DNA of 64,000 bases from Cephaloticoccus capnophilus (GTDB taxonomy: Bacteria > Verrucomicrobiota > Verrucomicrobiia > Opitutales > Opitutaceae): NCBI RefSeq assembly GCF_001580045.1, contig NZ_LSZP01000003.1, forward strand, positions 1 to 64,000, in the 5' to 3' direction. The number at the start of each line of letters is the position of its first letter. Position 1 is the first letter of the stretch. The notes below the pieces were generated by a model. That model ran no database searches and was not told where the DNA came from. It saw nothing but the letters and a program-made list of their open reading frames with translations. Below, piece by piece: positions 7,597-15,699 of this stretch. The position numbers were made by a program, and so were the translations under genes.

Positions 7597-7791
7597 ATGC
7601 AAAAGACCAAAAAGTCCGTTGCCAAACGCTTCAAACTTTCCGCCACCGGGAAGTTGATGCACCGTTCGCCAGGCACGCGTCACCTCGCTTCGACAAAAAC
7701 CTCGAAGCAGAAGCGCCGTCTGGGCCAAGCCAAGGCTCTCGCTGTCGGGCACGCTGTGCCGCTGAAGCGCTGCCTGCCTCATGGCCTTTAA
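7597..7791 (+). CDS. rpmI: Ribosomal protein bL35
   Basis: This 64-residue basic protein has the L35 signature (MQKTKKSVAKRFKLSATGKL, then RRLGQAKALAVG). I chose the ATG at 7597 because L35 proteins normally begin just before the first Lys cluster. The frame is open upstream, and a GTG at 7576 sits right after a purine-rich GGAGGGGAGGGGG, so translation signals are ambiguous. The usual upstream neighbour infC is absent and divergent tRNA genes stand there instead. rplT follows after 105 bp. Confidence 0.93.
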   Translation: MQKTKKSVAKRFKLSATGKLMHRSPGTRHLASTKTSKQKRRLGQAKALAVGHAVPLKRCLPHGL

Positions 7792-7839
7792 GCTGTTCGT
7801 TAGCAATTAGATACGAAGCGAAAAACAAGAACCTCGCTC

Positions 7840-7869
7840 GGCGGGTGATTCCCTCAAAGCCGACCCGCC
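7840..7869 (+). promoter_or_regulatory. Hairpin in rpmI-rplT spacer, possible L20 control site
   Basis: GGCGGGT at 7840-7846 can pair with ACCCGCC at 7863-7869 (7 bp, 16-nt loop), about 27 nt before the rplT start. L20 is known to autoregulate rpmI-rplT in other bacteria by binding leader RNA structure. Whether this hairpin does so is a guess. No T-tract follows, so it is not a terminator. Confidence 0.25.
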
Positions 7870-7896
7870 AGCGATTAACCTAAAAGGAAACCTAAC

Positions 7897-8286
7897 ATGG
7901 CTCGTGCAACTAACTCCCCCGCGTCGCGCAAGCGGCGCAAAAAAGTCCTGAAATACGCCAAGGGCTATTTCGGCAATAAGTCCCGGCTGTTTCGCTACGC
8001 GAACGATGCCGTCAAGCATGCGTGGCAGCATGCCTACATCGCCCGCCGCAAGAAGAAGAGCGACATGCGTGCGCTCTGGATTGTCCGGCTCAACGCGGCC
8101 TGCCGCGAGGCGGGTATTAGCTACAGCCGCTTCATGGAGGGGCTAAAGGCTGCGCAAATCGAGCTCGACCGCCGCGTGCTTTCTAACCTCGCGATTGAGG
8201 ATGCCGCCGCCTTCGCGCAGCTCGTCAAGCAGGCTCAAGACGCGCTAAAGGCCAAAGCTGCAAGCACTGCTGCCGCGAAAGCCTAA
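7897..8286 (+). CDS. rplT: Ribosomal protein bL20
   Basis: This 129-residue basic protein has the L20 hallmarks: RKRRKKVLKYAKGYFGNKSR near the N-terminus, the helix AYIARRKKKSDMRALWIVRL and the C-terminal RRVLSNLAIEDAAAFAQLV. It is about 10 residues longer than typical because of an Ala/Lys-rich tail. It binds 23S rRNA and is needed for 50S assembly. The start has a Shine-Dalgarno-like AAGGAAA, unusual in this window. A terminator follows. Confidence 0.96.
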   Translation: MARATNSPASRKRRKKVLKYAKGYFGNKSRLFRYANDAVKHAWQHAYIARRKKKSDMRALWIVRLNAACREAGISYSRFMEGLKAAQIELDRRVLSNLAIEDAAAFAQLVKQAQDALKAKAASTAAAKA

Positions 8287-8330
8287 GCCGCTTCCCTCTC
8301 TCCCAGCGCGGCCACGCGCGGAAAATTTCG

Positions 8331-8372
8331 GAGGACGGGCCTCGACCGTGGGGCACCGTCCTCTTTTGTTTT
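8331..8372 (+). terminator. Rho-independent terminator after rplT
   Basis: The stem GAGGACGG / CCGTCCTC (8331-8338 with 8356-8363) encloses a 17-nt loop and is followed by ttttgttttt. It separates rpmI-rplT from pheS-pheT, so the phenylalanyl-tRNA synthetase genes probably have their own promoter or rely on readthrough. Confidence 0.85.
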
Positions 8373-8455
8373 TGCGAATTGCCGCCTGTGCCAAACCGCG
8401 CTTTTCCGCTAGATGAGTGCCGTTCCCGCGGCTGAACTCCTTTCTCTTTTCCCCT

Positions 8456-9508
8456 ATGCAACACACTTTGGATGCCATCCTCACTTCGGCTCGCGCGGAA
8501 TTTGCCGCCGATGTGCCTTTGCCTAGCCGTGCCGAGTTTGAAGCGGCCAAGGCCCGCTACGTCGGCCCGAACGGTCAGCTTACCGCCCAAATGAAAAAGA
8601 TGGGCAGCGTGCCGAAGGAGGAGCGGCCCGCGCTCGGCAAACTCATCAACCAGACCAAGCTCGACGTGCAGCAACTTCTTGATGCCGCGCTCGCCCGCAT
8701 CGAGGCCGGCGAGCTCCGCGCAAGCCTTGGGCCGCCCATCGACCCGACCTTGCCCGCGCCCGATATCGGCCCGGGCTCTTATCATCCGCTCTCCGCCGTC
8801 CGTGAAGAGCTGAGCCGTATCTTGCGCAAAGTCGGCTTCACCGTCGCCGACGGGCCGGAAGTCGAGACGGAGTATTACTGTTTCGACGCGCTCAACACGC
8901 CTGCCGACCATCCCGCGCGCGACACGCAAGACACCTTTTACCTGCCCAGCTCGGTGCGCTTCGCCAACGTGCCCAAGAAAACCGAGCACGAGCACTATCT
9001 GCTGCGCACGCACACGTCCTCGGTGCAAATCCGCACGATGCTCAAAGGCCAGCCGCCGATTCGCATCGTTTCGCCAGGCCGCGTCTATCGGCGCGACACG
9101 ACGGATGCGACTCACTCGGCCAACTTCCAGCAACTAGAGTGCCTTTACGTGGATAAGAACGTCACGATCGCCGACCTCAAAGCCCTGCTCGACTACCTCT
9201 TCGAGTCGCTCCTCGGCAAAGACACGAAGACTCGCTTTCGCCCGCATTATTTCTCCTACACCGAGCCGAGTTTTGAGGTGGATTTGAGCGCACGCCACTT
9301 GCCCAAGGTCAACAAGGAGTGGATAGAGATCGGCGGCTGTGGGATGGTCGATCCAGCGGTGTTTGCCGATGTGGGCTACGACCCGGAAGTGTGGAGCGGT
9401 TACGCCTTCGGCATGGGAATCGAGCGACTTGCCATGCTCCTCTACGGTATCGATGACATCCGCTATTTTTACCAAAACGACCTACGCTTTCTGAGGCAGT
9501 TTGCTTAA
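8456..9508 (+). CDS. pheS: Phenylalanyl-tRNA synthetase alpha subunit
   Basis: This is a 350-residue class II synthetase catalytic subunit. An N-terminal coiled coil (about residues 1-85) is followed by the catalytic core, with motif 2 around FQQLECLYVDKNV and motif 3 GYAFGMGIERLAMLLYGIDD near the C-terminus. It charges tRNA-Phe as an alpha2beta2 enzyme with PheT, which is encoded 55 bp downstream. I chose the ATG at 8456 (MQHTLDAIL). An in-frame start 13 codons earlier gives an unlikely extension. No Shine-Dalgarno is evident. Confidence 0.96.
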   Translation: MQHTLDAILTSARAEFAADVPLPSRAEFEAAKARYVGPNGQLTAQMKKMGSVPKEERPALGKLINQTKLDVQQLLDAALARIEAGELRASLGPPIDPTLPAPDIGPGSYHPLSAVREELSRILRKVGFTVADGPEVETEYYCFDALNTPADHPARDTQDTFYLPSSVRFANVPKKTEHEHYLLRTHTSSVQIRTMLKGQPPIRIVSPGRVYRRDTTDATHSANFQQLECLYVDKNVTIADLKALLDYLFESLLGKDTKTRFRPHYFSYTEPSFEVDLSARHLPKVNKEWIEIGGCGMVDPAVFADVGYDPEVWSGYAFGMGIERLAMLLYGIDDIRYFYQNDLRFLRQFA

Positions 9509-9563
9509 GCCGAAAAACGGAAACCGGCCTGCTGTCGTCCCATTTCTGATACGTCTGCTCCCA

Positions 9564-12056
9564 ATGAAAATTTCGCTCAACTGGATAAAAGACTACCTGC
9601 CCGCGCTCGACGCCTCGCCAGAGGAAATCAGCCGTGCAATCACCTTCCTCGGCTTCGAGGTCGAGGCCGTCCTCCACAGCGGTGCGCCCGCGCTCGAAAA
9701 CGTAGTCGTCGGCAAAATCCTCACCCGCGAGAAACACCCCAACGCGGACAAGCTCTCCGTCTGCACGGTTGACGTCGGGGAGGCGCACGGCGGTGTGCGC
9801 ACCATCGTTTGCGGTGCGCCCAATTGCGATGCGGGCAGGCACGTGCTTGCGGCGCTCCCGGGGGCCGTTCTCCCCGGCGATTTCAAAATCAAGTCCTCAA
9901 AAATTCGCGGCCAAGTCTCCGACGGGATGCTCTGCTCAACGGACGAACTGGGCATCGGGACCGACTCTGAAGGCATTCTCCTGCTCTCCGGTGAGCCTGC
10001 GCTCGGCACAGCGGCGAACGACGTGCTGCCGGCGGGCGACGTCGTCTTCGACGTCGAAATCACGCCCAATCGGCCCGATTGCCAATCGCATCTTGGGCTC
10101 GCGCGTGAGTTGGCCGCGTGGTTCAAGCTCCCGCTTGTTTACCCGCAATCGCGTTTCCGTGGCCTCGCCGAAGACGCGCCAGAGCGGCGCGACCTGCTCG
10201 CTGCCGTGCAAGTCGATACACCGGTCGAGTGTCCGCTTTACAGCGCGCACATCATCAGTGGCGTAAAAGTCGGGCCGAGCCCTGATTGGCTCCAAGCGCG
10301 GCTTAGCGCTGTCGGGCTGCGCCCAATTAACAACATCGTCGATGTCACGAACTACGTGCTCCTCGAATACGGCCAGCCACTCCACGCCTTTGACGCGGCG
10401 CGACTCGGCGGCGACGCGCGCGTTAGCCCTGGTGGCCAGCGCTTGCACATCCGGCACGCGCAGGCGGGCGAGACGCTCACCACGCTCGATGGCAAGGCGC
10501 GCGCACTGGAGCCGCCCACGCTCGTTATCGCCGGTGCGGAGACGCCGCTTGCCGTTGCCGGAATTATGGGTGGCGAAGCCTCTGGTGTGAGCGATGCGAC
10601 GAGCGACCTCGTCCTCGAGTGCGCGATTTTTAAGCGGCAGACGATTCGCCGCACCTCGAAGCGGCTTGGGCTGTCCTCCGACTCGTCCTATCGCTACGAG
10701 CGCGGTGTCGATCCGCACATGGCACTTGAGGCGGCGCGTCGTGCGATCGGCCTCATCCTTGAGACGGCGGGCGGCGAAGTAGTCGGCCCGGTTTTCCAGG
10801 TTGGCGGCGAGGTGCCTTGGCAACGCGAGGTCGTCGTAACGCACGACTATATTTGCGAAAAACTCGGCTTCGACATTCCCGCCGAGGCGATGCGCGCGGC
10901 CTTTGAGTCGCTCGAACTGCGCATCACGCGCGAGGAGCCCACGGAGGCGCGCGGCCCCGCGTGGACGCTTGCCATCCCGAGTTGGCGGCAAGACCTCGAC
11001 CGCCCGATTGATTTGGTGGAGGAGGTTTTGCGCGTTTACGGCACAGATAAAATCCCCGCAACGCCGCTCACGAGCCCCGGCCTCCTCGCCGAAGACGACC
11101 CGACCGTGCGTTTTAATCGCCGCGTGACTGACTTTCTCGTTGGGCACGACTTTAATGAGTGCGCCAGCTACACGCTGCGTTCGGGCGAGGAACTGAGCAC
11201 TTGGGTTTCGCAGACCGCTGCGGCCGAGCTTGCGCTGGCGAATCCTTTTGTCGCTGACCAATCGCATCTGCGCCCGACGCTGCTGCTCGGTCTGCTCGAA
11301 GCCCTGCACCTGAATCAATCGCGCGGAACGCCCGTGCAACGGCTTTGCGAAGTCGGTCGCGTGTTTATCGAGAGTAACGGCCAAACGCACGAGTGCGCGT
11401 CGGTCGGCTTCCTCATCGCGGAGGACACGACGACGCGCCACTGGCTGAAACGCGAGGCTGCCGACTTTTACACGGCCAAGCACCTCGTCGCGGCGCTGGC
11501 GAATGCGGCTGGAATCGATTTTGCGCGGCAGCCAGTAGAGCCCACCTCCGGCGATTTTCTTGGCTGGCAAGACGGGCACGCGGCCCGCGCGGGCGACCTC
11601 GAAAAGCTCGGCTGGAAAGCGCGTTTCGGGCTGCTCGACCTCGCGCTTGTGAAGTCGCTCGGGATTGAGGGCAAAGTATATGCAGGTACGTTTTCGATTT
11701 TGCCTGAAAAACTCGCCGATGCGCAGACGCGCCGCCGCTTCGCGCCCTTTAGCTTGTATCCGGCGACGCTGCGTGACCTCGCGCTTGTCGTCCCCGCCGC
11801 ACTGCCTGCCGAGGACTTGCGCAAGCAACTGCAAAAAACCGCGCGTGCCGTCGTGGGTAATGCCTTTGCGGTCGAGTCGGTCGCACTCTTCGACGTGTAT
11901 CGCGGCGAGAGCCTCGGAGACGCGCAGAAGAGTTTGGCCTTCAGCCTCGTTTTTCGCGCCGAGGATCGGACGCTTACCGATGACGAGGTGAACGCGGCCT
12001 TCCAAAAAATCCAAGACGAGTTACTCGCATCGACTGGATACGCGCTGCGCAAGTAA
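9564..12056 (+). CDS. pheT: Phenylalanyl-tRNA synthetase beta subunit
   Basis: This 830-residue protein has the PheT domain order. The N-terminal region (MKISLNWIKDYLP) leads into a tRNA-binding OB fold at about 40-150 (KHPNADKLSVCTVDVG), then a B3/B4 editing domain with RPINNIVDVTNYVLLEYGQP. A B5 domain follows, then a catalytic-like core (PSWRQDLDRPIDLVEEVLR) and a C-terminal ferredoxin-fold anticodon-binding domain (FAPFSLYPATLRDLALVVP). The ATG at 9564 fits the family start. A long opposite-strand frame covers this gene but is only a GC-rich shadow. Confidence 0.96.
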   Translation: MKISLNWIKDYLPALDASPEEISRAITFLGFEVEAVLHSGAPALENVVVGKILTREKHPNADKLSVCTVDVGEAHGGVRTIVCGAPNCDAGRHVLAALPGAVLPGDFKIKSSKIRGQVSDGMLCSTDELGIGTDSEGILLLSGEPALGTAANDVLPAGDVVFDVEITPNRPDCQSHLGLARELAAWFKLPLVYPQSRFRGLAEDAPERRDLLAAVQVDTPVECPLYSAHIISGVKVGPSPDWLQARLSAVGLRPINNIVDVTNYVLLEYGQPLHAFDAARLGGDARVSPGGQRLHIRHAQAGETLTTLDGKARALEPPTLVIAGAETPLAVAGIMGGEASGVSDATSDLVLECAIFKRQTIRRTSKRLGLSSDSSYRYERGVDPHMALEAARRAIGLILETAGGEVVGPVFQVGGEVPWQREVVVTHDYICEKLGFDIPAEAMRAAFESLELRITREEPTEARGPAWTLAIPSWRQDLDRPIDLVEEVLRVYGTDKIPATPLTSPGLLAEDDPTVRFNRRVTDFLVGHDFNECASYTLRSGEELSTWVSQTAAAELALANPFVADQSHLRPTLLLGLLEALHLNQSRGTPVQRLCEVGRVFIESNGQTHECASVGFLIAEDTTTRHWLKREAADFYTAKHLVAALANAAGIDFARQPVEPTSGDFLGWQDGHAARAGDLEKLGWKARFGLLDLALVKSLGIEGKVYAGTFSILPEKLADAQTRRRFAPFSLYPATLRDLALVVPAALPAEDLRKQLQKTARAVVGNAFAVESVALFDVYRGESLGDAQKSLAFSLVFRAEDRTLTDDEVNAAFQKIQDELLASTGYALRK

Positions 12057-12108
12057 CGTCGTAAAACCGCCCTCCGCTCAACCGCTGCTTCTAGGCCACT
12101 TCCCAAAC

Positions 12109-12393
12109 ATGCCCGAGGAAATCGATATCGACCGCGTCGCCCAGCTCGCCCGCATCGCGCTGACGCCGGAAGAAAAGGAAAAATTCTCCCGTCAGCTTGG
12201 CGACGTGCTCACGCACATCCACCAGCTCGAGCAAGTTGATGTGAGCGGCGTCGAGCCGATGTCGCACGCGCAGCCGCTCGCCAACGTGTGGCAGGCAGAC
12301 GAGCCGCGCCCCGGGCTGCCGCTCGAAGACGTGCTGCGCAACGCGCCCGCCCACCGCAGCGGCATGATTTCCGTGCCCAAGATTATCGATTGA
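12109..12393 (+). CDS. gatC: Asp-tRNA(Asn)/Glu-tRNA(Gln) amidotransferase subunit C
   Basis: This 94-residue GatC protein starts MPEEIDIDRVAQLARIALT and has the family helix LGDVLTHIHQLEQVDVSGVE and the tail RNAPAHRSGMISVPKII. It stabilises GatA-GatB. It stands 52 bp after pheT and 12 bp before gatA, in the complete order gatC-gatA-gatB. GatCAB supports indirect aminoacylation of tRNA-Gln and/or tRNA-Asn. Confidence 0.95.
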   Translation: MPEEIDIDRVAQLARIALTPEEKEKFSRQLGDVLTHIHQLEQVDVSGVEPMSHAQPLANVWQADEPRPGLPLEDVLRNAPAHRSGMISVPKIID

Positions 12394-12405
12394 GTCTTCC
12401 CGCGA

Positions 12406-13902
12406 ATGAGCACTGCAACTTCCGCCCCTTCGGCCCTCGCGCCGCTCCACTCTCAAACGATTGCCGAGCTTTCGGCGCGGCTCGTGCGCGGTGAGTTGAG
12501 CGCAGTCGAGCTCACGAAAGCGGTGATTGAGCGGACCCGCGCGGTCGAGCCACAGGTAAAGGCGTTTAACTCGTTCGACGAAGCCGATGCACTGGCGCAG
12601 GCCGCCGCCTCGGATGTGCGCCGCGCGGCGGGCGAAGCACTCGGCCCGCTCGACGGTATTCCGATCGGGCTAAAAGACGTGATCGCGGTGAGGGATCAGC
12701 CTTTGACTGCGTCGAGCCGGATGCTCGCTAACTTCGTGTCGCCCTATGACGCGACGGTGACTGAGCGGCTCAAAAACGCGGGTGCCGTCCTTTGGGGACG
12801 GCTAAACCTAGACGAGTTTGCGATGGGCTCTTCGACGGAAAACTCGGCGACGCAGACTACGCGCAATCCTTGGGACTTGGCTTGCGTGCCGGGAGGCTCG
12901 TCGGGCGGCAGTGCCGCCGCGGTCGCCGCGGGGCAGGCGATTGCCACGCTCGGCTCGGACACGGGCGGCTCGATTCGCCAACCGGCGGCGTTTTGCGGCG
13001 TCGTTGGGCTGAAGCCAAGCTACGGTCTCGTCTCGCGCTACGGGTTAATCGCGTTTGCGTCGTCGCTTGACCAAATCGGCCCGTTTACGCGGACAGTCGA
13101 GGATGCCGCGCTGCTGCTCCAAGCGATCGCCGGGCACGACGCGCGGGACTCGACTTCGTTTAACACGCAAATTCCCGACTATCGCGCGGCACTCGCCCAA
13201 GCGGGTAAGCCCTCTGCTTGGAAACTCGGCGTGCCGAAGGAGTATTTTGGCGAGGGCATTGATGCGGAGGTTTCCGCTGCCGTTGAGAGAGCGATCGAGT
13301 TCTACCGTGCCCAAGGCTGCGAAATTGTCGAAGTCTCGCTGCCGCACACGCGCTATTGTTTAGATGTTTACTACGTGCTGGCGACGGCTGAGGCGTCGTC
13401 GAATCTCGCGCGCTACGATGGTATCCGCTATGGCCACCGTGCACAGGGGGCGAGCGACATCGTCGACCTCTACTTCAAGTCGCGTGCCGAGGGTTTCGGC
13501 GAGGAGGTTAAGCGGCGGATCATCCTCGGCACCTACGTGCTCTCCAGTGGTTACTACGACGCCTACTATCTGCGTGCGCAAAAAGTCCGCCGCTTGGTGA
13601 CGCAGGATTTCCTTAACGCCTACGCGAAGGTCGATGCGCTGATTACGCCGACTGTTCCCGCGCCGGCTTTTAAAGTCGGGGCCAAGGCCGACCCGCTCGC
13701 GCTTTACTTGTGCGATATTTACACGATTGGCGCGAATCTCGCGGGCTTGCCTGCGATCAGCCTACCCTGCGGTTTCACGGCGGGCGGCTTGCCAATCGGG
13801 CTGCAACTCATCGGCCAACCTTTTGGCGAGGCGGCACTACTGCGCATCGCGCAGGCGTACGAAACTGCGCACGATTGGCATCGCCGCGTGCCCGCACTCT
13901 AA
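12406..13902 (+). CDS. gatA: Asp-tRNA(Asn)/Glu-tRNA(Gln) amidotransferase subunit A
   Basis: This is a 498-residue amidase-signature protein. The Ser-cisSer-Lys triad motifs are visible: the Lys in IPIGLKDVIAV (about residue 88), the glycine-serine loop PGGSSGGSAAAVAAGQ and GSDTGGSIRQPAAFCG with the catalytic Ser. GatA releases ammonia from glutamine for transfer to misacylated tRNA. Length and C-terminus (GLQLIGQPFGEAALLRIAQA) are typical. It is encoded between gatC and gatB. Confidence 0.96.
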   Translation: MSTATSAPSALAPLHSQTIAELSARLVRGELSAVELTKAVIERTRAVEPQVKAFNSFDEADALAQAAASDVRRAAGEALGPLDGIPIGLKDVIAVRDQPLTASSRMLANFVSPYDATVTERLKNAGAVLWGRLNLDEFAMGSSTENSATQTTRNPWDLACVPGGSSGGSAAAVAAGQAIATLGSDTGGSIRQPAAFCGVVGLKPSYGLVSRYGLIAFASSLDQIGPFTRTVEDAALLLQAIAGHDARDSTSFNTQIPDYRAALAQAGKPSAWKLGVPKEYFGEGIDAEVSAAVERAIEFYRAQGCEIVEVSLPHTRYCLDVYYVLATAEASSNLARYDGIRYGHRAQGASDIVDLYFKSRAEGFGEEVKRRIILGTYVLSSGYYDAYYLRAQKVRRLVTQDFLNAYAKVDALITPTVPAPAFKVGAKADPLALYLCDIYTIGANLAGLPAISLPCGFTAGGLPIGLQLIGQPFGEAALLRIAQAYETAHDWHRRVPAL

Positions 13903-13945
13903 GGGTTTTAACCCGCCTATTTTTCAGTTTTTCCGCGTTTTCGAC

Positions 13946-15421
13946 ATGGCAAATTACGAAGCAGTCATCGGCCTAGAGGTGCATGTGCAACTGCGCACGC
14001 GCTCGAAGATGTTTACCCGCGTGCCGACTGGCTACGGACAGCCGGAAAACACACTCACCGACCCGACCGTGCTCGCGCTCCCGGGGGCTTTGCCCGTGAT
14101 GAACCGCGCCGCGCTCGACGCGATTATTAAGGCAGGGCTGATGCTCGGTTGCGAAATCGCGCCCGTCTGCAAATGGGATCGCAAAAACTACTTTTATCCC
14201 GACTCGCCGAAGAACTACCAAATCTCCCAGTACGACCAACCGATCTGCCTTGGCGGCGCGGTCGAGATCGAGTTACCCGGCTCGGCGCGAAACGTGATGG
14301 GCGAGCACAAGCACATCCCGCTTACCCGCATCCACCTCGAAGAAGACGTGGGTAAGTGCACGCACGGTGCGAGCGATTCGCTCGTGGATTATAACCGCGC
14401 AGGTACGCCGTTAATGGAAATCGTATCCGAACCAGCCCTACACAGCGGGGAGGAAGCCTACGCCTACCTCACTGCGTTGCGCGCAGCGATGGTGCAGGGC
14501 GATATCTCCGAGTGCGACATGGAGAAGGGGCAGATGCGCTGCGACGCGAATATTTCGATTCGGCCCGTGGGCTCGACCGAGCTCGGGACGAAGGTGGAGC
14601 TCAAAAACCTGAACTCTATCTCCTACGTTCGCGCCGGAATCGACCACGAGATTAAGCGGCAAATCGCGCTCCTCGAATCCGGTGGCGTGATCGTCCAGGA
14701 AACGCGCGATTACGACGGGTTGACTGGGGCGTCTCAGTCGCTGCGCACGAAGGAAATGGCGCACGACTACCGCTATTTCCCCGACCCCGACCTCATGCCT
14801 GTGCGTGTGGATGAGGCGTGGAAAGCGCGGCTGCGCGCGACTTGTCCGGAGCTGCCCTTTGATCGGCAGCGGCGGTTTTTCGCCGACTATGCGCTGCCCT
14901 ATACGCTGACCTCGGTCCTCGTTTGGGATAAGCCGTTGGCGGACTATTTTGAAGAAGCCGTCAAGTTGGCGGGGGCGCAGCGCGCCCAGCCGATTGGCAA
15001 CTGGATCGTCAACGACCTGTTGCGTGAGCTAAAGGCGGGAGGCGCCGGAGGGGCGGGAGGGCTCTCGCTTTCTGAAGTGCGCGTGCGGCCCGAGCACATC
15101 GCTGAGCTCGTCGAGCTTGTCGAGTCGGGCAAGTTGCTCAGCCAAGCGGCGAAGGAAGTGTTCGCGGAAATGTTCGCGACAGGCGAGTCCCCGGCGGTGG
15201 TTGCGGAAAAACGCGGACTGCTCGCAGAGCCTGCCGACGCGAGCGAACTCGAAGCGTGGTGCCGTGCGGCGATTGCCGAAAACGAAAAGGCCGCCGCCGA
15301 GTTTCGCGCGGGTAAGGAGAGTGCGATTAACGGCCTAAAAGGCCCGGTAATGAAAGCGTCGCGCGGCAAGGCCAACCCAAAGGAAGTCGATGCGACCTTG
15401 CGCCGCCTGCTGGCGGGGTAG
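13946..15421 (+). CDS. gatB: Asp-tRNA(Asn)/Glu-tRNA(Gln) amidotransferase subunit B
   Basis: This 491-residue protein starts MANYEAVIGLEVHVQLRTRS, the standard GatB opening, and contains the Cys-poor kinase-like core (DRKNYFYPDSPKNYQISQYD, HLEEDVGKCTHG). The C-terminal GatB/YqeY helical domain ends in GLKGPVMKASRGKANPKEVD. It activates the misacylated tRNA with ATP and transfers ammonia. The frame is open upstream into gatA, but the ATG at 13946 gives the family N-terminus. One Gly-rich insertion (GAGGAGGLS) lies before the C-terminal domain. Confidence 0.96.
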   Translation: MANYEAVIGLEVHVQLRTRSKMFTRVPTGYGQPENTLTDPTVLALPGALPVMNRAALDAIIKAGLMLGCEIAPVCKWDRKNYFYPDSPKNYQISQYDQPICLGGAVEIELPGSARNVMGEHKHIPLTRIHLEEDVGKCTHGASDSLVDYNRAGTPLMEIVSEPALHSGEEAYAYLTALRAAMVQGDISECDMEKGQMRCDANISIRPVGSTELGTKVELKNLNSISYVRAGIDHEIKRQIALLESGGVIVQETRDYDGLTGASQSLRTKEMAHDYRYFPDPDLMPVRVDEAWKARLRATCPELPFDRQRRFFADYALPYTLTSVLVWDKPLADYFEEAVKLAGAQRAQPIGNWIVNDLLRELKAGGAGGAGGLSLSEVRVRPEHIAELVELVESGKLLSQAAKEVFAEMFATGESPAVVAEKRGLLAEPADASELEAWCRAAIAENEKAAAEFRAGKESAINGLKGPVMKASRGKANPKEVDATLRRLLAG

Positions 15422-15430
15422 GCGAGCCGC

Positions 15431-15462
15431 GCGGCCACGTTTGAAACGGGAACATACCCTAG
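15431..15462 (+). repeat. Dispersed 32-bp intergenic repeat, copy 1
   Basis: This unit begins GCGGCCACGTTTGAAACGGG and ends ACCCTAG, and lies 9 bp after the gatB stop. It matches a reverse-oriented copy at 24760-24791 in 30 of 32 positions and a third copy at 31765-31796 more loosely (about 26 of 32). All three are intergenic. It has no obvious hairpin or coding content. Confidence 0.75.
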
Positions 15463-15581
15463 CCACGGAACCGGCGCGGCTATGTTTGCTCGCTCTTTGA
15501 GCGCCGCCGCCAATAACGCGTTTTATAAAACCCTCACAGCAAAGTTCGCCTTTTACTCCCCAACTCTGTCCCCCTTTCGCT

Positions 15582-15677
15582 ATGTTTAAATGGATGTTTC
15601 TCCCGCTGAAACGCTATGCCGAGTTTTCGGGCCGTTCGCTTGAGCCGCTAAAAAAACGCGTGCTTGTCGGCGCGTGA
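15582..15677 (+). pseudogene. DUF805-like N-terminal remnant (31 codons)
   Basis: A short frame, MFKWMFLPLKRYAEFSGRSL and 11 more residues, resembles the conserved start of DUF805 membrane proteins (pattern W-x-L-x-P-L-x-R-Y-A-x-F-S-G-R), then stops at 15675-15677. The membrane helices that should follow are absent. The stop overlaps the region where the DUF2851 frame begins. I read it as a deletion remnant. The family match is from memory of the motif. Confidence 0.45.
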
Positions 15678-15699
15678 TGTGTGGCGCAGCTTTGCTGGC

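Noticed and set aside
9936-12014. Very long open frame on the minus strand opposite pheT (692 codons)
   Set aside because: The plus-strand frame is an unmistakable PheT. The antisense frame is a GC-rich codon shadow with no recognisable motif.
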